Source: Synergistaceae bacterium UBA6101
Lineage (GTDB): Bacteria > Synergistota > Synergistia > Synergistales > Synergistaceae
Assembly: GCA_002428495.1 (NCBI GenBank)
Contig: DIWR01000011.1
Location: 1 to 64,000 of the forward strand
DNA length: 64,000 nucleotides
Reading direction: 5' to 3'
Below the pieces are notes generated by a model. That model saw only the letters and a list, made by a program, of their open reading frames with translations. It was not told the DNA's origin and ran no database searches. Below are positions 56,601 through 64,000 of the stretch, piece after piece (position 1 is the stretch's first letter; the number at the start of each line of letters is the position of its first letter). The translations under genes were made by a program, and so were the position numbers.

Positions 56601-59600
56601 CCCTCTCTGACCCCATTCGGTGTACAAGCCATGAATATGAGTCTATGTTCACGTAGACCAACGGATAAAACTTTTCAAACTCAAACTGGACAGGTCTCTT
56701 AAGTATCCGGTTTGCAATGTCTTCTATACTTATACCCATTCGTGCAGCAATTTCAGATACGGCAGGAGCGCCTGTCCTGAACAAATGCTGCGCCGCGATA
56801 TATATATCGCGCGCCTTTTCGGGGCCGAAGATTTCCTTTATTCCTTCAAGTTCTCTTACTCCAAGATTTGTCTGTCTCTTACCAGCCTTGTTCAGCCTTT
56901 TTGCCTCTTTTATCCCGTCATAAAGCAATCCGCCGTTTGCTAGGATGTCGCGGGAAAAATCCGAAAAAGCTTCTACTTCGGCTTTAAATCTTTCTTCCCC
57001 TTCGGAAACCTGGGACTGCTCCCTGTCCGGATTGAGAAAAGGGTCGGAAAGCGCAGCTTCATCACCCTCAAGGGCCCTGTCCATTAGTATCTCTTCAGCG
57101 GTCGCTCCCTCGGTGTCAGAAGAAGAAAGGGAACGTATATCTTCTGTGTTCTGAGGGATATCCCCTGTCTGTGCTGTATTTGATCCCTGTCCGGACTGCT
57201 CAAATATTTCGATATCTCCGGTTTCTCTCATCACAACAGCTTCTCCGGCCTCGTCCATTCCAAAAAGGTGATCAAACATGGAACGTACTTCCGGAGTCAT
57301 GTTTACATTAAAATCTTCCGCTCCTCTGTATATCTCCCGCAGCCATAGGGAAAACTGCCTGAACAGGCGTGCAAGTCCGGGAGACGGAGCTTTGCCCTCC
57401 CAGAAATACATCTCCATTCCCCTGGCAAACATCTCATGAGCACGTATATACTCTTCGTCTGTAGCGTTTTCCCAGGACTTGACTCCGCTCCAGTCAAGGA
57501 ATGTCTGCCAGTCGTTCAGATCCTGAGCTGAAGCTTTTCCCGTGGAGATAAAATCCGAAAAATCCTTAAGGAAAATATGCCCGCTTTCGTGGAGGAATGT
57601 GCTCCTGTTATGGCTCTGAAAAAGCTGTATCAGCGAAGATCCATTATTAAAGGTCACAGCGCCGCGCTTAGTCTGATAATACGTCTCTGCTTTCTTGTCC
57701 TGGAATCTCTGAGACAGCGGGACTATGTTTCCCTGATCATCACGGACCACGGCATCAAACAGCTTCCTGTTGTTCTCGGTATTCTTGTATGCATAATTGC
57801 TGCCGTCGTCATACCCCCATTCATTGATATCGTTGGCATCCCAGTAAAGCTCAGAAACCTTAGCCTTGATCTTCTGGATCTTGTACTTGCCGTTGAAAAC
57901 CCTATCTCCGTGCTTTTCTGTGTATGCCTTAGATGGAGAGACCCAGTCGGCATTTCTTGGACTGCCCTCTTCTGTTACTTTATTTACTGCACGGTAAACC
58001 CATATTTCCGGCTCTTTTTTTCTTTTACCATGGTTAAATTTTCTGGTCTCTTCAAGCGCACTTTTAATTATCCGAAGAGATTCCGGCGAATATTCTTCAT
58101 TCATATTTATGTAATGTTTAGGATGGTCAAAATAATCAGTCGGCGCGAGCTCCCCGTCATTCTCAGCCAGTCTGACAATATTTTGACTATATCCGTCAGG
58201 GTCGTTATAAGGTGCCACGTGAGTGCTCCTGTATCCGTTTTCTTGGGTATAACCATTTAAGGCAGCATAAGCAGTAACTATCTTCTGCGCCTCTTCCATG
58301 TTGTTTCTCTCTATAGCAGCATCATATCTTGCCTCAAGATCAGCCGCGACATCCGTGTCCGGTTCGGCGATTTCCTCCATGCTTTGATTTACAGGCTGGT
58401 AATACGTAGGATTTTCGCGCCTCAGCTTGACAAGGTCCTTCTCTGTAGGTAAACTGTCTTTAATGAGAGGTTTCCCTTGGAGGTCCACGGGCAGAAATTG
58501 TAGCCCGGTTTGCCCTGCCCAACGGGAGGCCTTTTTTTTGTTCACATACAGCATCCTTTGTTTATCGGTCTGTTCTTTGAACCAGTCATCCCTGGGGACT
58601 GTCTTCCCGTTTTTAATATCATCTTTCCCGTATACGCTTGAAACTTTATTGAACTCAAACCCATGCTCGTATCTGTTAAACCATAACGATGCTATTACGC
58701 TTGAACCTGAGCTGTCTTTAATGTCCAACATAAATACAACGCTTTCGCCCGGGGTTCCTTCGTTTGAACTGAAAACTGCTATTGGATCAGCCATAGCCCT
58801 AGGTATATTTTTCAAAACCTTTGCGTTGATATTAGGATGATCTTTTATTATTAAGGGCAGTTTACTCTCGTTTATATATACTCCAAGTTTTTTCCCGGTA
58901 ACATCCGCATAATCCCCGCCGACAAGAGAAAACACCAAAGGAGAGTCCATTATCTTAGCAAGACTGCGACTGTATCGGGAGCTGGGAACAGACAATATGT
59001 CGTCTACTGTTCTGCCCCACTCTGCTATTGTCTCTTTCATGTTTTTTTTCTGGAAACTGTTTTGATTCAGGGCGCCTGCTTCCGCATCCACATCAGGACC
59101 GGCGATCTCCTCCACTGTAAGCTTCCTGTTTTGCCACCATTCCATTGGCGTGATGCCTTGCTGTTTTGCCGCAGCGCTCGCACGTGCCGCCCATATCCCC
59201 GCAAACATCGTCTTTGTAGCTTCGTCATATGAAGTGTTTGTCAGCTGCTCCCTTACTCCACTCATGATGCCGCTGACATCCTTTAGCCTCTGCTGGAACT
59301 CCCGCGCTTTTCGTTCAGTTTCTACTCTGGCTGCTGCTTCTCTGAAAGTTCCGCGTGCCATCCCTGCTCCGAACACTGCTCCTACTATTGCTCCCGGGAT
59401 CCCCTGCTCAAATGCTATTTCCGAAAGATCAATGTTCGCCCATTCCGTTCCCTTCCCAAAATGCTCTGAAACTACACCCTGAAAAGTCTCCTGAGTCCCC
59501 TCTGAAGCTGCTCCTGCTAACCCTTTGGCAAAACGGTAAAGCACGTTCTGCATTCTGGGAGAGGCCGTTGCAAGTTTGGGGATCCATCCTGTAAGAATAG

Positions 59601-60783
59601 TGTCATCGCCAAAGAACGCCAGCTTGTCAGAAAGGAAATTCGACGGCATGTTGAGCCAGAATGTCCAGGCTGCGCCTGTTGCAGCCGCAGACTCGTCTCC
59701 CGTTCTCTTTAAAACCTCCTCGTAGACCATGCCGGCTTCGGAAAGAGATTCCGTCGTTCCAGAGATAGCCGCGCCAGTCAGGTTGGCAAGCGTCCCTATA
59801 AACCTTTTCCCAACGGTAAGGGCCTTTGCCCCCTGCCCGGCAATCATAAGGCTGCGTGCAAAGATCCCCGGGATAAGGAATGCAGCCTGAGATCCAATCC
59901 CCTGCATCGCGGCATCCCAAAGGTTCTGGTTTATCCCTTTATAATTGAGGGCTGCAAACTCATCAGTCCCATCCGCTATTAGATCTGCAAAATTGGCTGC
60001 TGAGTCAAATCCCTCCTGCCAGCCTAATACATGCGCAAGGTATGCCCCGCCCTTTACTATCCCTTCAGTTGAGGACAGAAAGCCTATTGTCATTCCACCC
60101 AGGGTCCTTTTGTAAGTATTATTCGTGCCGGAAGAAACTGCTTCGTTGAGCGTCCTGTTCCATTCAAAGCGCGGCCCGGTATCTTTATTGAGTATGTCCA
60201 GTGAGTATTTGCCACGATCGTACGTTTTGCCGTTCTTCTGGCGTTCTTCAGCTATATCCACGTAGTCGGACAAGAGAGAGACATTGGATTCATGGGACAT
60301 TCTCTGTCTCGAAGTGAAGGCATCAGCCGCAGATCTCGGAACTCCAGCTTTTCTTGCCTGCTCATATGAAGCAGTCAGCTCATCGGGAGACATGCCAAGC
60401 ATTACAGCATCCAGCTCTTCCCTGCCTGCAAGCACTGTCTTGATGTATTTCATGCGCGTTTCACGTGTTATGCCCAGGACAGAATTTATCTCGTTTTCGT
60501 CAAAACCGCTTGCAAGCGCGGTTTCTCTTCTGTCTGTCAACGTTTTTTCGATTTCATCATCGCTGAACCCTTTGCTTCGCGCCTCGTTAATACGCGGTGC
60601 TAAGGCAGGATAAGACAACGAAAGGAGATCTTCATCCACAACCCCGGCAAAGGATACGTCTGCCGCAGAGGCAACCGGTTCGGCAGCAGTATTCAAATCT
60701 GTTCCAACGTTGTCGCGGCCGCGCTCATTGGGTCTGTAATAGTCTTCATTGATACGGCTTCGTTCATTTAGCCGAAATACCAT
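53656..60783 (-). CDS. 2375-aa polyvalent internal virion/ejection protein
   Basis: Occupies the T7 gp16 position. Visible parts: N-terminal paired GFSDDEIEKTL and GFDENEINSVLG helices (about 70-115); Gly/Ala-rich hydrophobic segments (about 220-480); a MuF-C-like domain (about 630-790, VFSLVGGDYADVTGKKL, PIAVFSSNEG); a possible ADP-ribosyltransferase-type domain (about 920-1010, VYRAVNK, WVSPSKAY); a zincin with HESGH near 1064 and AHEMFARG near 1112; long coiled coils (about 1300-1650); and a C-terminal membrane-associated LPD38-like region (about 1950-2350). Such proteins are ejected with DNA and carry enzymatic effectors. AAGGAGGG precedes the ATG. Domain names beyond the motifs are family-level inference. 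Confidence 0.75.
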   Translation of the reverse strand: MVFRLNERSRINEDYYRPNERGRDNVGTDLNTAAEPVASAADVSFAGVVDEDLLSLSYPALAPRINEARSKGFSDDEIEKTLTDRRETALASGFDENEINSVLGITRETRMKYIKTVLAGREELDAVMLGMSPDELTASYEQARKAGVPRSAADAFTSRQRMSHESNVSLLSDYVDIAEERQKNGKTYDRGKYSLDILNKDTGPRFEWNRTLNEAVSSGTNNTYKRTLGGMTIGFLSSTEGIVKGGAYLAHVLGWQEGFDSAANFADLIADGTDEFAALNYKGINQNLWDAAMQGIGSQAAFLIPGIFARSLMIAGQGAKALTVGKRFIGTLANLTGAAISGTTESLSEAGMVYEEVLKRTGDESAAATGAAWTFWLNMPSNFLSDKLAFFGDDTILTGWIPKLATASPRMQNVLYRFAKGLAGAASEGTQETFQGVVSEHFGKGTEWANIDLSEIAFEQGIPGAIVGAVFGAGMARGTFREAAARVETERKAREFQQRLKDVSGIMSGVREQLTNTSYDEATKTMFAGIWAARASAAAKQQGITPMEWWQNRKLTVEEIAGPDVDAEAGALNQNSFQKKNMKETIAEWGRTVDDILSVPSSRYSRSLAKIMDSPLVFSLVGGDYADVTGKKLGVYINESKLPLIIKDHPNINAKVLKNIPRAMADPIAVFSSNEGTPGESVVFMLDIKDSSGSSVIASLWFNRYEHGFEFNKVSSVYGKDDIKNGKTVPRDDWFKEQTDKQRMLYVNKKKASRWAGQTGLQFLPVDLQGKPLIKDSLPTEKDLVKLRRENPTYYQPVNQSMEEIAEPDTDVAADLEARYDAAIERNNMEEAQKIVTAYAALNGYTQENGYRSTHVAPYNDPDGYSQNIVRLAENDGELAPTDYFDHPKHYINMNEEYSPESLRIIKSALEETRKFNHGKRKKEPEIWVYRAVNKVTEEGSPRNADWVSPSKAYTEKHGDRVFNGKYKIQKIKAKVSELYWDANDINEWGYDDGSNYAYKNTENNRKLFDAVVRDDQGNIVPLSQRFQDKKAETYYQTKRGAVTFNNGSSLIQLFQSHNRSTFLHESGHIFLKDFSDFISTGKASAQDLNDWQTFLDWSGVKSWENATDEEYIRAHEMFARGMEMYFWEGKAPSPGLARLFRQFSLWLREIYRGAEDFNVNMTPEVRSMFDHLFGMDEAGEAVVMRETGDIEIFEQSGQGSNTAQTGDIPQNTEDIRSLSSSDTEGATAEEILMDRALEGDEAALSDPFLNPDREQSQVSEGEERFKAEVEAFSDFSRDILANGGLLYDGIKEAKRLNKAGKRQTNLGVRELEGIKEIFGPEKARDIYIAAQHLFRTGAPAVSEIAARMGISIEDIANRILKRPVQFEFEKFYPLVYVNIDSYSWLVHRMGSERASEYFSKRAALLQDLMESYDKDLSRAQSNKYKIDTETYSYLKGQAQNELAFIEKIALPKIADEIRSDRGVYAPVEDVLNWKEFTKYAARQEREISRIELLPENTKIRDLVAERAQTKRNLSLMKVIQRESFKAGSKSAAMFMRQKQKSFEDELRERAEIRGKVQSLLWRINHSSGGNLRCDAKQEIVDILEGYNLDRGGYFQVPGDNLSKFNTKLLAVRDAELAELNDYLAMSEEEQAKKMAGLGSDFSLDTLNLDQDLAELSKTMLCEMTLEDLEELEKRVSEIKKRGEADYAQWKSEQEEELKVRWKDPLIEAMSEKVGSEAIGNRPDGVILPGRTKRGMQVGKITKALINTLNPSRVLDHMDGHADFKGVWHTLFKRGADNAENSFLNNKNRRLKNLENIMAAHGITEDTLREVRLNFTGADGNEVVFSLDDCLFIYAGWHNRFTKDALKYGNHISDSMAKSIFASLTDTEKNFAAAVCKETSDEFRRYQDVMQDVYNISVTNEPWYTRMYRAQWTDAGGEIIDEGIKGILKDTARQFGLRKLYADRGSSYSRKIIPMAYQEPISIGIMKVWSRSMMEHEHLTAYGKLVRQMHSVIGEKTDYSGTVPIVGMKEAIIDIYGTEASEFLLDYVNILGNPDFYKSYKLLDKSFRALRANLGIAYLWNNISSIAKQPTALAYYLPDAGINNILSSMAEFVAAPQETMEKVWAMDPQVKEQQINMFLEMLKKSETQSERQLKLKKFAESGFKLMEWTDMVTRVIGWNAVYKKELADGKSQEDAAYRAQLVTLNTQNAVHPKELPRYMKTGNEFMNLALQFTNQANKIFGVMAHDLYGDIKKGRVHHGFATLMGLLLAALFMSWIEKGRVPTTGEEFVKDIVVEKSLGNIPFIGAGFIAASTKFQGGATPLDTIAGEIYRAGKGLSEGDYEDAILGVYTGYSMAYGGLPVTAVKRTLRFARTGKLSDLTGLMRETGKKKRNVIP

Positions 60784-60865
60784 TGAAATCCCTCCTTAGG
60801 TAATACTTTCGTCAAAATAAAAAGATGACACTATGGTGATATAATCCACAGCGGAGATGATATGG

Positions 60866-61237
60866 ATGCAGGGAAATTCTATTCAAGGAAAACTTTCGCT
60901 TAAGATAATCACGCTGCTTTCCCTGTCCTGCCCTGCGGGAACCGAGATTTGGCTCAGCCCGAGCAATATAGCGCATATGACATCAAAACATCTGGGGGCA
61001 TACACCATATATGCCCAAGAAATCCCGCATATAATTTCATCCCCTGAGTATGTAGGAATAAATTTAAATGACGGATCCATCGAATTTGTGCGACAAAATC
61101 CCTTGAACGGTGACTTTGTGAAAGTCGCTGTAAGAGGCTCAGCAAACGGGATAATGTTTGTGCGTTCCATATATGTCCTCAACTCAAAACGCGTGAATAA
61201 CTTTATAAAAACCGGGCAGCTCAAAAAGGTCTTATAA
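60866..61237 (+). CDS. PBECR-like RNase toxin candidate (prophage accessory gene)
   Basis: 123 aa, on the strand opposite to all surrounding phage genes. The pattern WLSPSNIAHMTSKHL, then PEYVGINLNDGSIEFVRQ, then VKVAVRGSANGIMFVRSIYV, resembles the PBECR group of barnase/EndoU/colicin-like nucleases found in phage polyvalent proteins. The ATG at 60866 is nine bases after GGAG; ATG 60857 is an alternative. A TG-N-TATAAT extended -10 (60837-60845) gives it its own promoter. It may be a lysogeny-expressed gene; no antitoxin gene is evident. Confidence 0.6.
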   Translation: MQGNSIQGKLSLKIITLLSLSCPAGTEIWLSPSNIAHMTSKHLGAYTIYAQEIPHIISSPEYVGINLNDGSIEFVRQNPLNGDFVKVAVRGSANGIMFVRSIYVLNSKRVNNFIKTGQLKKVL

Positions 61238-61244
61238 CCTACCC

Positions 61245-61273
61245 TTGACAACAAGGCAATAAAGGCTAATATA
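61245..61273 (+). promoter_or_regulatory. Promoter for the phage RNA candidate
   Basis: TTGACA (61245-61250) and TAATAT (61267-61272, 16 bp apart) or AATATA one base later. A second TATAAT at 61289 lacks a -35. It is eight bases after the PBECR-like stop. Confidence 0.5.
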
Positions 61274-61279
61274 TACACG

Positions 61280-61449
61280 AAGTGTATGTATAATATGTAC
61301 ATATAAATTAAGGCACCAATAAGAACCCTGAGGACGGAACTGGCAGCCGTCGCCCCTCGAAAGAGGTTAGGAGATGCGGAAAGTGTCACCCCGCCTGGTT
61401 CTTATCTCCCAATAAAAGAGAAAACGAAGCGTTTTTCGCTTCGTTTTCT
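61280..61449 (+). ncRNA. Structured small RNA candidate in the ejection gene block
   Basis: Within a 230-bp gap without ORFs, 61319-61327 pairs with 61397-61405 (9 bp). Inside this closing stem are three hairpins: 61333-61337/61347-61351, 61355-61358/61363-61366 with a GAAA tetraloop, and 61376-61379/61391-61394. A 13-bp terminator hairpin follows (61419-61431/61437-61449). The multi-branch form recalls phage antisense RNAs such as the C4 group, but I cannot confirm membership. The minus strand could also fold, so strand is inferred from promoter and terminator. Confidence 0.5.
61419..61449. terminator. Terminator hairpin, both directions
   Basis: Perfect 13-bp arms around a 5-nt T loop, starting 20 bp from the end of the gp15-slot gene. 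The T-tract lies within the arm on the plus side; on the minus side CTTTTATT follows. Confidence 0.75.
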
Positions 61450-61467
61450 TGTGTTGTGCGGCCGCCT

Positions 61468-63045
61468 CTATTCAGTAAGCCCGAGTATCTTTTCAAGTTC
61501 GTCCTGCCTGGGCTGAGCAGGGATCTTTGTTTTGCTTGTGGTCGCATTTTCAGTATCTTTCGGCGGAACTACTCCGGCAACTTCATCAAGATCATCTTTC
61601 AGTAGATCATTTACATCCGTGTCGAAGATGAAAAGTCTTTTTTTCTTGATGTCGTCCTGGCTCAGCCTTTCCTTTATGACTCTAGCGGCCACCCCGGTGA
61701 GATCTTCAGGTTTGTAACTGTTATAGGTCGTTTCGTAGTCATATCTGACCCTGATCTCATTTTTAATTGCCTCTGATATCTCCAGCTTATTAATCAGGCT
61801 GTTTATATAACTTCTCCCGTCAGATAGCGCTCCGCTGTATATTTTTTCTTTCTGGGATGCATGACCCTTTACTGTGTCCTCAAGCATGGCTGCGTGAGTC
61901 CTTATTATCTGGCCTGTGTTCACGAGTGTCGCGATATCCATAAGGGACAGTTCGCCTTTTGCCGCCATTCCCGAAGCCTCAAGATAGTTTTTGTTCAGGA
62001 CATTTTTAGGCATCCCGTAATAGTGTTCGTACTCCATAAATTCTTTGTCCAGCGGCACGGCATGCTTATATTCTTCCCTGAATTTTCTCTCTTCAAGGCG
62101 ATCAGCCCGCGCAGCGTCACGTTCCATCCTTGCTAAAGCTCTGTCCCTGTCAGATTCGATAATATTGCTCCACTTTATAGCACTATCCGCATCAAGTTCT
62201 CCTCTTTTAACAAGAGCTTTAAGATCGACTCCGCTTAAATTATTTTGGCTGAGATAAATGGCTGACAGTTTGTCGTTGGTATCTTTGTATTTTGTTTCGT
62301 TGATCTTGTTCATCTCTGTCCAATATGATGCGAACTCTGTACGGAACTGTTTCTGTTCGTTTTCGGGAATATTCTCCGATATATGGTTTGCGGCCTTGGT
62401 GTAATCTCCCCCGACAGAGGAATAAAGCTCTTTAACTTTGGAATATAGAGCTGCCTTTTTCTGCCGACCATCTATTTCCATTTTTATCTCAGTCCGCTTT
62501 GCTTCGCTCATCCCCGTGACTCCGTCCCATACACCCATCGCGCTCTCATAATCGCCGTTCTCCTCAAACTGTTTGCTTGCAGTAATGGCATTGGAGAGCA
62601 CGCGGTCATCCTGTTTCTTGAGATAAATCTCCTGGAACTTCGGTGTGAGGGCCGACGTATTATACGAGATCATGTTGTCTACATATTTAGAAAGCCTGCT
62701 GTTGACGTTCTTCTTAAGGTTTTCATTGTATTCGTTGATCCTCTTGTTAATTCGGTCGTTCATGCCCTCATAGTCGGGATCGCGCTCCTCTTCGTTCAGA
62801 ACGGTCCCAACATAGGAGTCCCACTCGGCCTTTATCTTCCCCAGTTCCAACCTGTCTACTTCCTGCTGTTTCTTTATTGCGATCTCGCCGAACGCCAGAG
62901 CTTCGCGCCGTATGGTCTGGCCCAGATTTACCTGAGCATTGGCGAGCATCTCCATTCCTCTCCCGCCCGGAGCCCGTTCATCCTGGCGTGTATCCGGCAG
63001 CGCGTTGGCACTGACCTGTTTTTGTGCCCTTGGTACGATAGGCAT
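61468..63045 (-). CDS. Phage internal core protein in the gp15 position
   Basis: 525 aa, almost entirely charged alpha helix with long heptad stretches (about 70-330), no membrane segment. ATG 63045 is eight bases after GGAGG; a GTG two codons earlier is too close to it. By order (gp13-like, gp14-like, this, giant ejection protein) it corresponds to T7 gp15, the tube-forming core protein, but I see no specific sequence signature. Confidence 0.6.
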   Translation of the reverse strand: MPIVPRAQKQVSANALPDTRQDERAPGGRGMEMLANAQVNLGQTIRREALAFGEIAIKKQQEVDRLELGKIKAEWDSYVGTVLNEEERDPDYEGMNDRINKRINEYNENLKKNVNSRLSKYVDNMISYNTSALTPKFQEIYLKKQDDRVLSNAITASKQFEENGDYESAMGVWDGVTGMSEAKRTEIKMEIDGRQKKAALYSKVKELYSSVGGDYTKAANHISENIPENEQKQFRTEFASYWTEMNKINETKYKDTNDKLSAIYLSQNNLSGVDLKALVKRGELDADSAIKWSNIIESDRDRALARMERDAARADRLEERKFREEYKHAVPLDKEFMEYEHYYGMPKNVLNKNYLEASGMAAKGELSLMDIATLVNTGQIIRTHAAMLEDTVKGHASQKEKIYSGALSDGRSYINSLINKLEISEAIKNEIRVRYDYETTYNSYKPEDLTGVAARVIKERLSQDDIKKKRLFIFDTDVNDLLKDDLDEVAGVVPPKDTENATTSKTKIPAQPRQDELEKILGLTE

Positions 63046-63060
63046 CCTCACACCTCCCAG

Positions 63061-63573
63061 CTAATAACCGTTCTTCCAGAAATCCCATTGCTTAGCAAGT
63101 GATGATGCGCCTGTAAGCAGAGTGCTTCCCGCATTGTAAAATGAGGCCTGCTTTGCCAGGCTGCTTTCAAATTCAGAGCCCCTTGCCCTTGTCTCCGCCT
63201 GGGCAGCGTTGGACAGAAAGCCGCTGCGCTCAAGCATTGAGTTATATCTCAGAGTCGCATCATCCGCTGCCACGATCCCGGCAGTATCGACCTGTATCGC
63301 AAGCGGGGATCCCGTATCCATCCTTGTGCCCTGGGAGGCAAGCGCGGCCTTTTGTGCTCCTGAGAACTGCCGGCCTTTTTCCTTCATCTTCTCGCTCTCG
63401 AGCCGGCCGCGTTCTGAAGCGTCATCGGCCCTTCGTTGTTCGATCTCGGCATTCTGCCTGGCAACCTTGGCAGAGTATTCCGCCTGAGCGGCTGCAGCAT
63501 TTCCCTGCTGGATAGCTCCCATTACAGATACCGCGGACCCCAGTCCCGATAGTGCCATTGCAAGTGTGCACAT
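63061..63573 (-). CDS. Phage internal core protein, T7 gp14-like
   Basis: 170 aa. A short hydrophobic start (ALSGLGSAVSVMGAI) is followed by an Ala/Glu/Gln-rich helix (AQAEYSAKVARQNAEIEQRR), then ALASQGTRMDTGSPLAIQ, typical of podovirus gp14-type ejection proteins that insert into the outer membrane at infection. It is 15 bp before the gp15-slot gene. Confidence 0.78.
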   Translation of the reverse strand: MCTLAMALSGLGSAVSVMGAIQQGNAAAAQAEYSAKVARQNAEIEQRRADDASERGRLESEKMKEKGRQFSGAQKAALASQGTRMDTGSPLAIQVDTAGIVAADDATLRYNSMLERSGFLSNAAQAETRARGSEFESSLAKQASFYNAGSTLLTGASSLAKQWDFWKNGY

Positions 63574-63996
63574 CTATTGATCCCTCCGTTCTACGCGATG
63601 CATCATTTCTCCATGTAATCCAATGCGCCGGGCCGGAGCGACGGTAAAACCGCACCATCTCAGCCAGCGCAGCGCATTGTGGTTCCAGTCCCCTACATAA
63701 TTGCTCATGACCGGATATATTCTGTTGACAGCAGCAACAATGTTCCTGCTGTAGCGAAGGAATTTGCTCCCTGAAAATTTGAGCTTTTTAGTCGCAACGG
63801 CCCAGCAGCATGTCTCATCGCAGAGCAGTGAATATGGGGCAACGCCGAAGACCATGAGCGGCATCCCGTTCTTTTTTACCGTCAGTGAAAAGTATGAATC
63901 TTCCATGCAGGAGATAAGGGCATCCAGGATATGCCTGTCAGAGGCAGCCCGGAGCTCCTCAAGGTCCTCCGGCCTTATGTCGTCAGCGATCCGCAC
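63574..63996 (-). CDS. T7 gp13-like internal virion protein (start may lie outside)
   Basis: 140 aa from GTG 63996; no in-frame stop is seen in the last four bases, so the true start may be upstream of the window. Motifs SLTVKKNGMPLMVFGVAP and NHNALRWLRWCGFTV fit the gp13 family with an acetyltransferase-like fold. It directly precedes the gp14-like gene (1-base gap). Confidence 0.78.
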   Translation of the reverse strand: MRIADDIRPEDLEELRAASDRHILDALISCMEDSYFSLTVKKNGMPLMVFGVAPYSLLCDETCCWAVATKKLKFSGSKFLRYSRNIVAAVNRIYPVMSNYVGDWNHNALRWLRWCGFTVAPARRIGLHGEMMHRVERRDQ

Positions 63997-64000
63997 TAGA

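Noticed and set aside
57577..58260. 227-codon plus-strand ORF inside the giant phage gene
   Set aside because: Antisense to a continuous 2375-codon frame, without a ribosome site; looks like codon-bias shadow.

Overview
The window looks like the chromosome of a diderm, anaerobic, amino-acid-fermenting bacterium, most likely a Synergistota member. This is inferred from gene content and not from a marker gene: selenium-dependent molybdenum hydroxylase genes, an in-frame UGA selenoprotein, an electron-bifurcating Nfn pair, 5-oxoproline use and the GatCAB amidotransferase. The first 47.1 kb is ordinary chromosome. From about 47.1 kb to the end is the left part of an integrated podovirus-like prophage.

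Region by region. 1-3.5 kb: tRNA-Val with its promoter and terminator, a diguanylate cyclase and two exported proteins of unknown role. 3.5-12.4 kb: selenium-linked purine or urate catabolism genes, with a molybdenum hydroxylase and ygfK on the minus strand and ygeY and ygeW on the plus strand, separated by a non-coding repeat element with long terminal inverted repeats. 12.4-17.1 kb: a minus-strand operon for 5-oxoproline use (Nramp-like transporter, pxpB, pxpC, pxpA, D-glutamate-cyclase family). 17.4-22.9 kb: an overlapping operon of a 33-residue membrane peptide, a sodium:solute symporter, a histidine kinase, an NtrC-type activator and a divergent sigma-54, probably acting on the adjacent 5-oxoproline operon. 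23-28.7 kb: Pgi, a UGA-containing glutaredoxin-like selenoprotein, NfnAB and an MFS carrier. 28.9-43.4 kb: housekeeping genes (EF-G-like, gatCAB, ligA, lysS, dus, coaX, comEC, comEA, miaB). 43.5-46.6 kb: an exported protein, a double CDGSH protein, metA with a leader-peptide attenuator, and a YoeB/YefM toxin-antitoxin pair.

The most interesting system on the chromosome is upstream of metA. A consensus promoter is followed within about 25 nt by a 30-codon ORF with a perfect Shine-Dalgarno and a core of MMLMCCMMM. A Rho-independent terminator with a 10-nt U-tract follows, then metA. This has the layout of ribosome-mediated transcription attenuation sensing methionine (and perhaps cysteine) tRNA charging. 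The 5' arm of the terminator can pair with leader codons just after the Met run.

The prophage begins at a 24-bp remnant of the 3' end of a tRNA or tmRNA, still followed by that RNA gene's terminator. The intact copy and the integrase are expected beyond the right edge. Its late genes, read on the minus strand, follow the T7 order: gp13-like, gp14-like, a coiled core protein in the gp15 slot, a 2375-residue polyvalent ejection protein in the gp16 slot, a T7-type tail fibre, a mini-M50 protease, an AT-rich tailspike, and a lysis module. Embedded in the ejection block on the opposite strand are a PBECR-like RNase toxin candidate with its own promoter and a structured RNA candidate with promoter and terminator.
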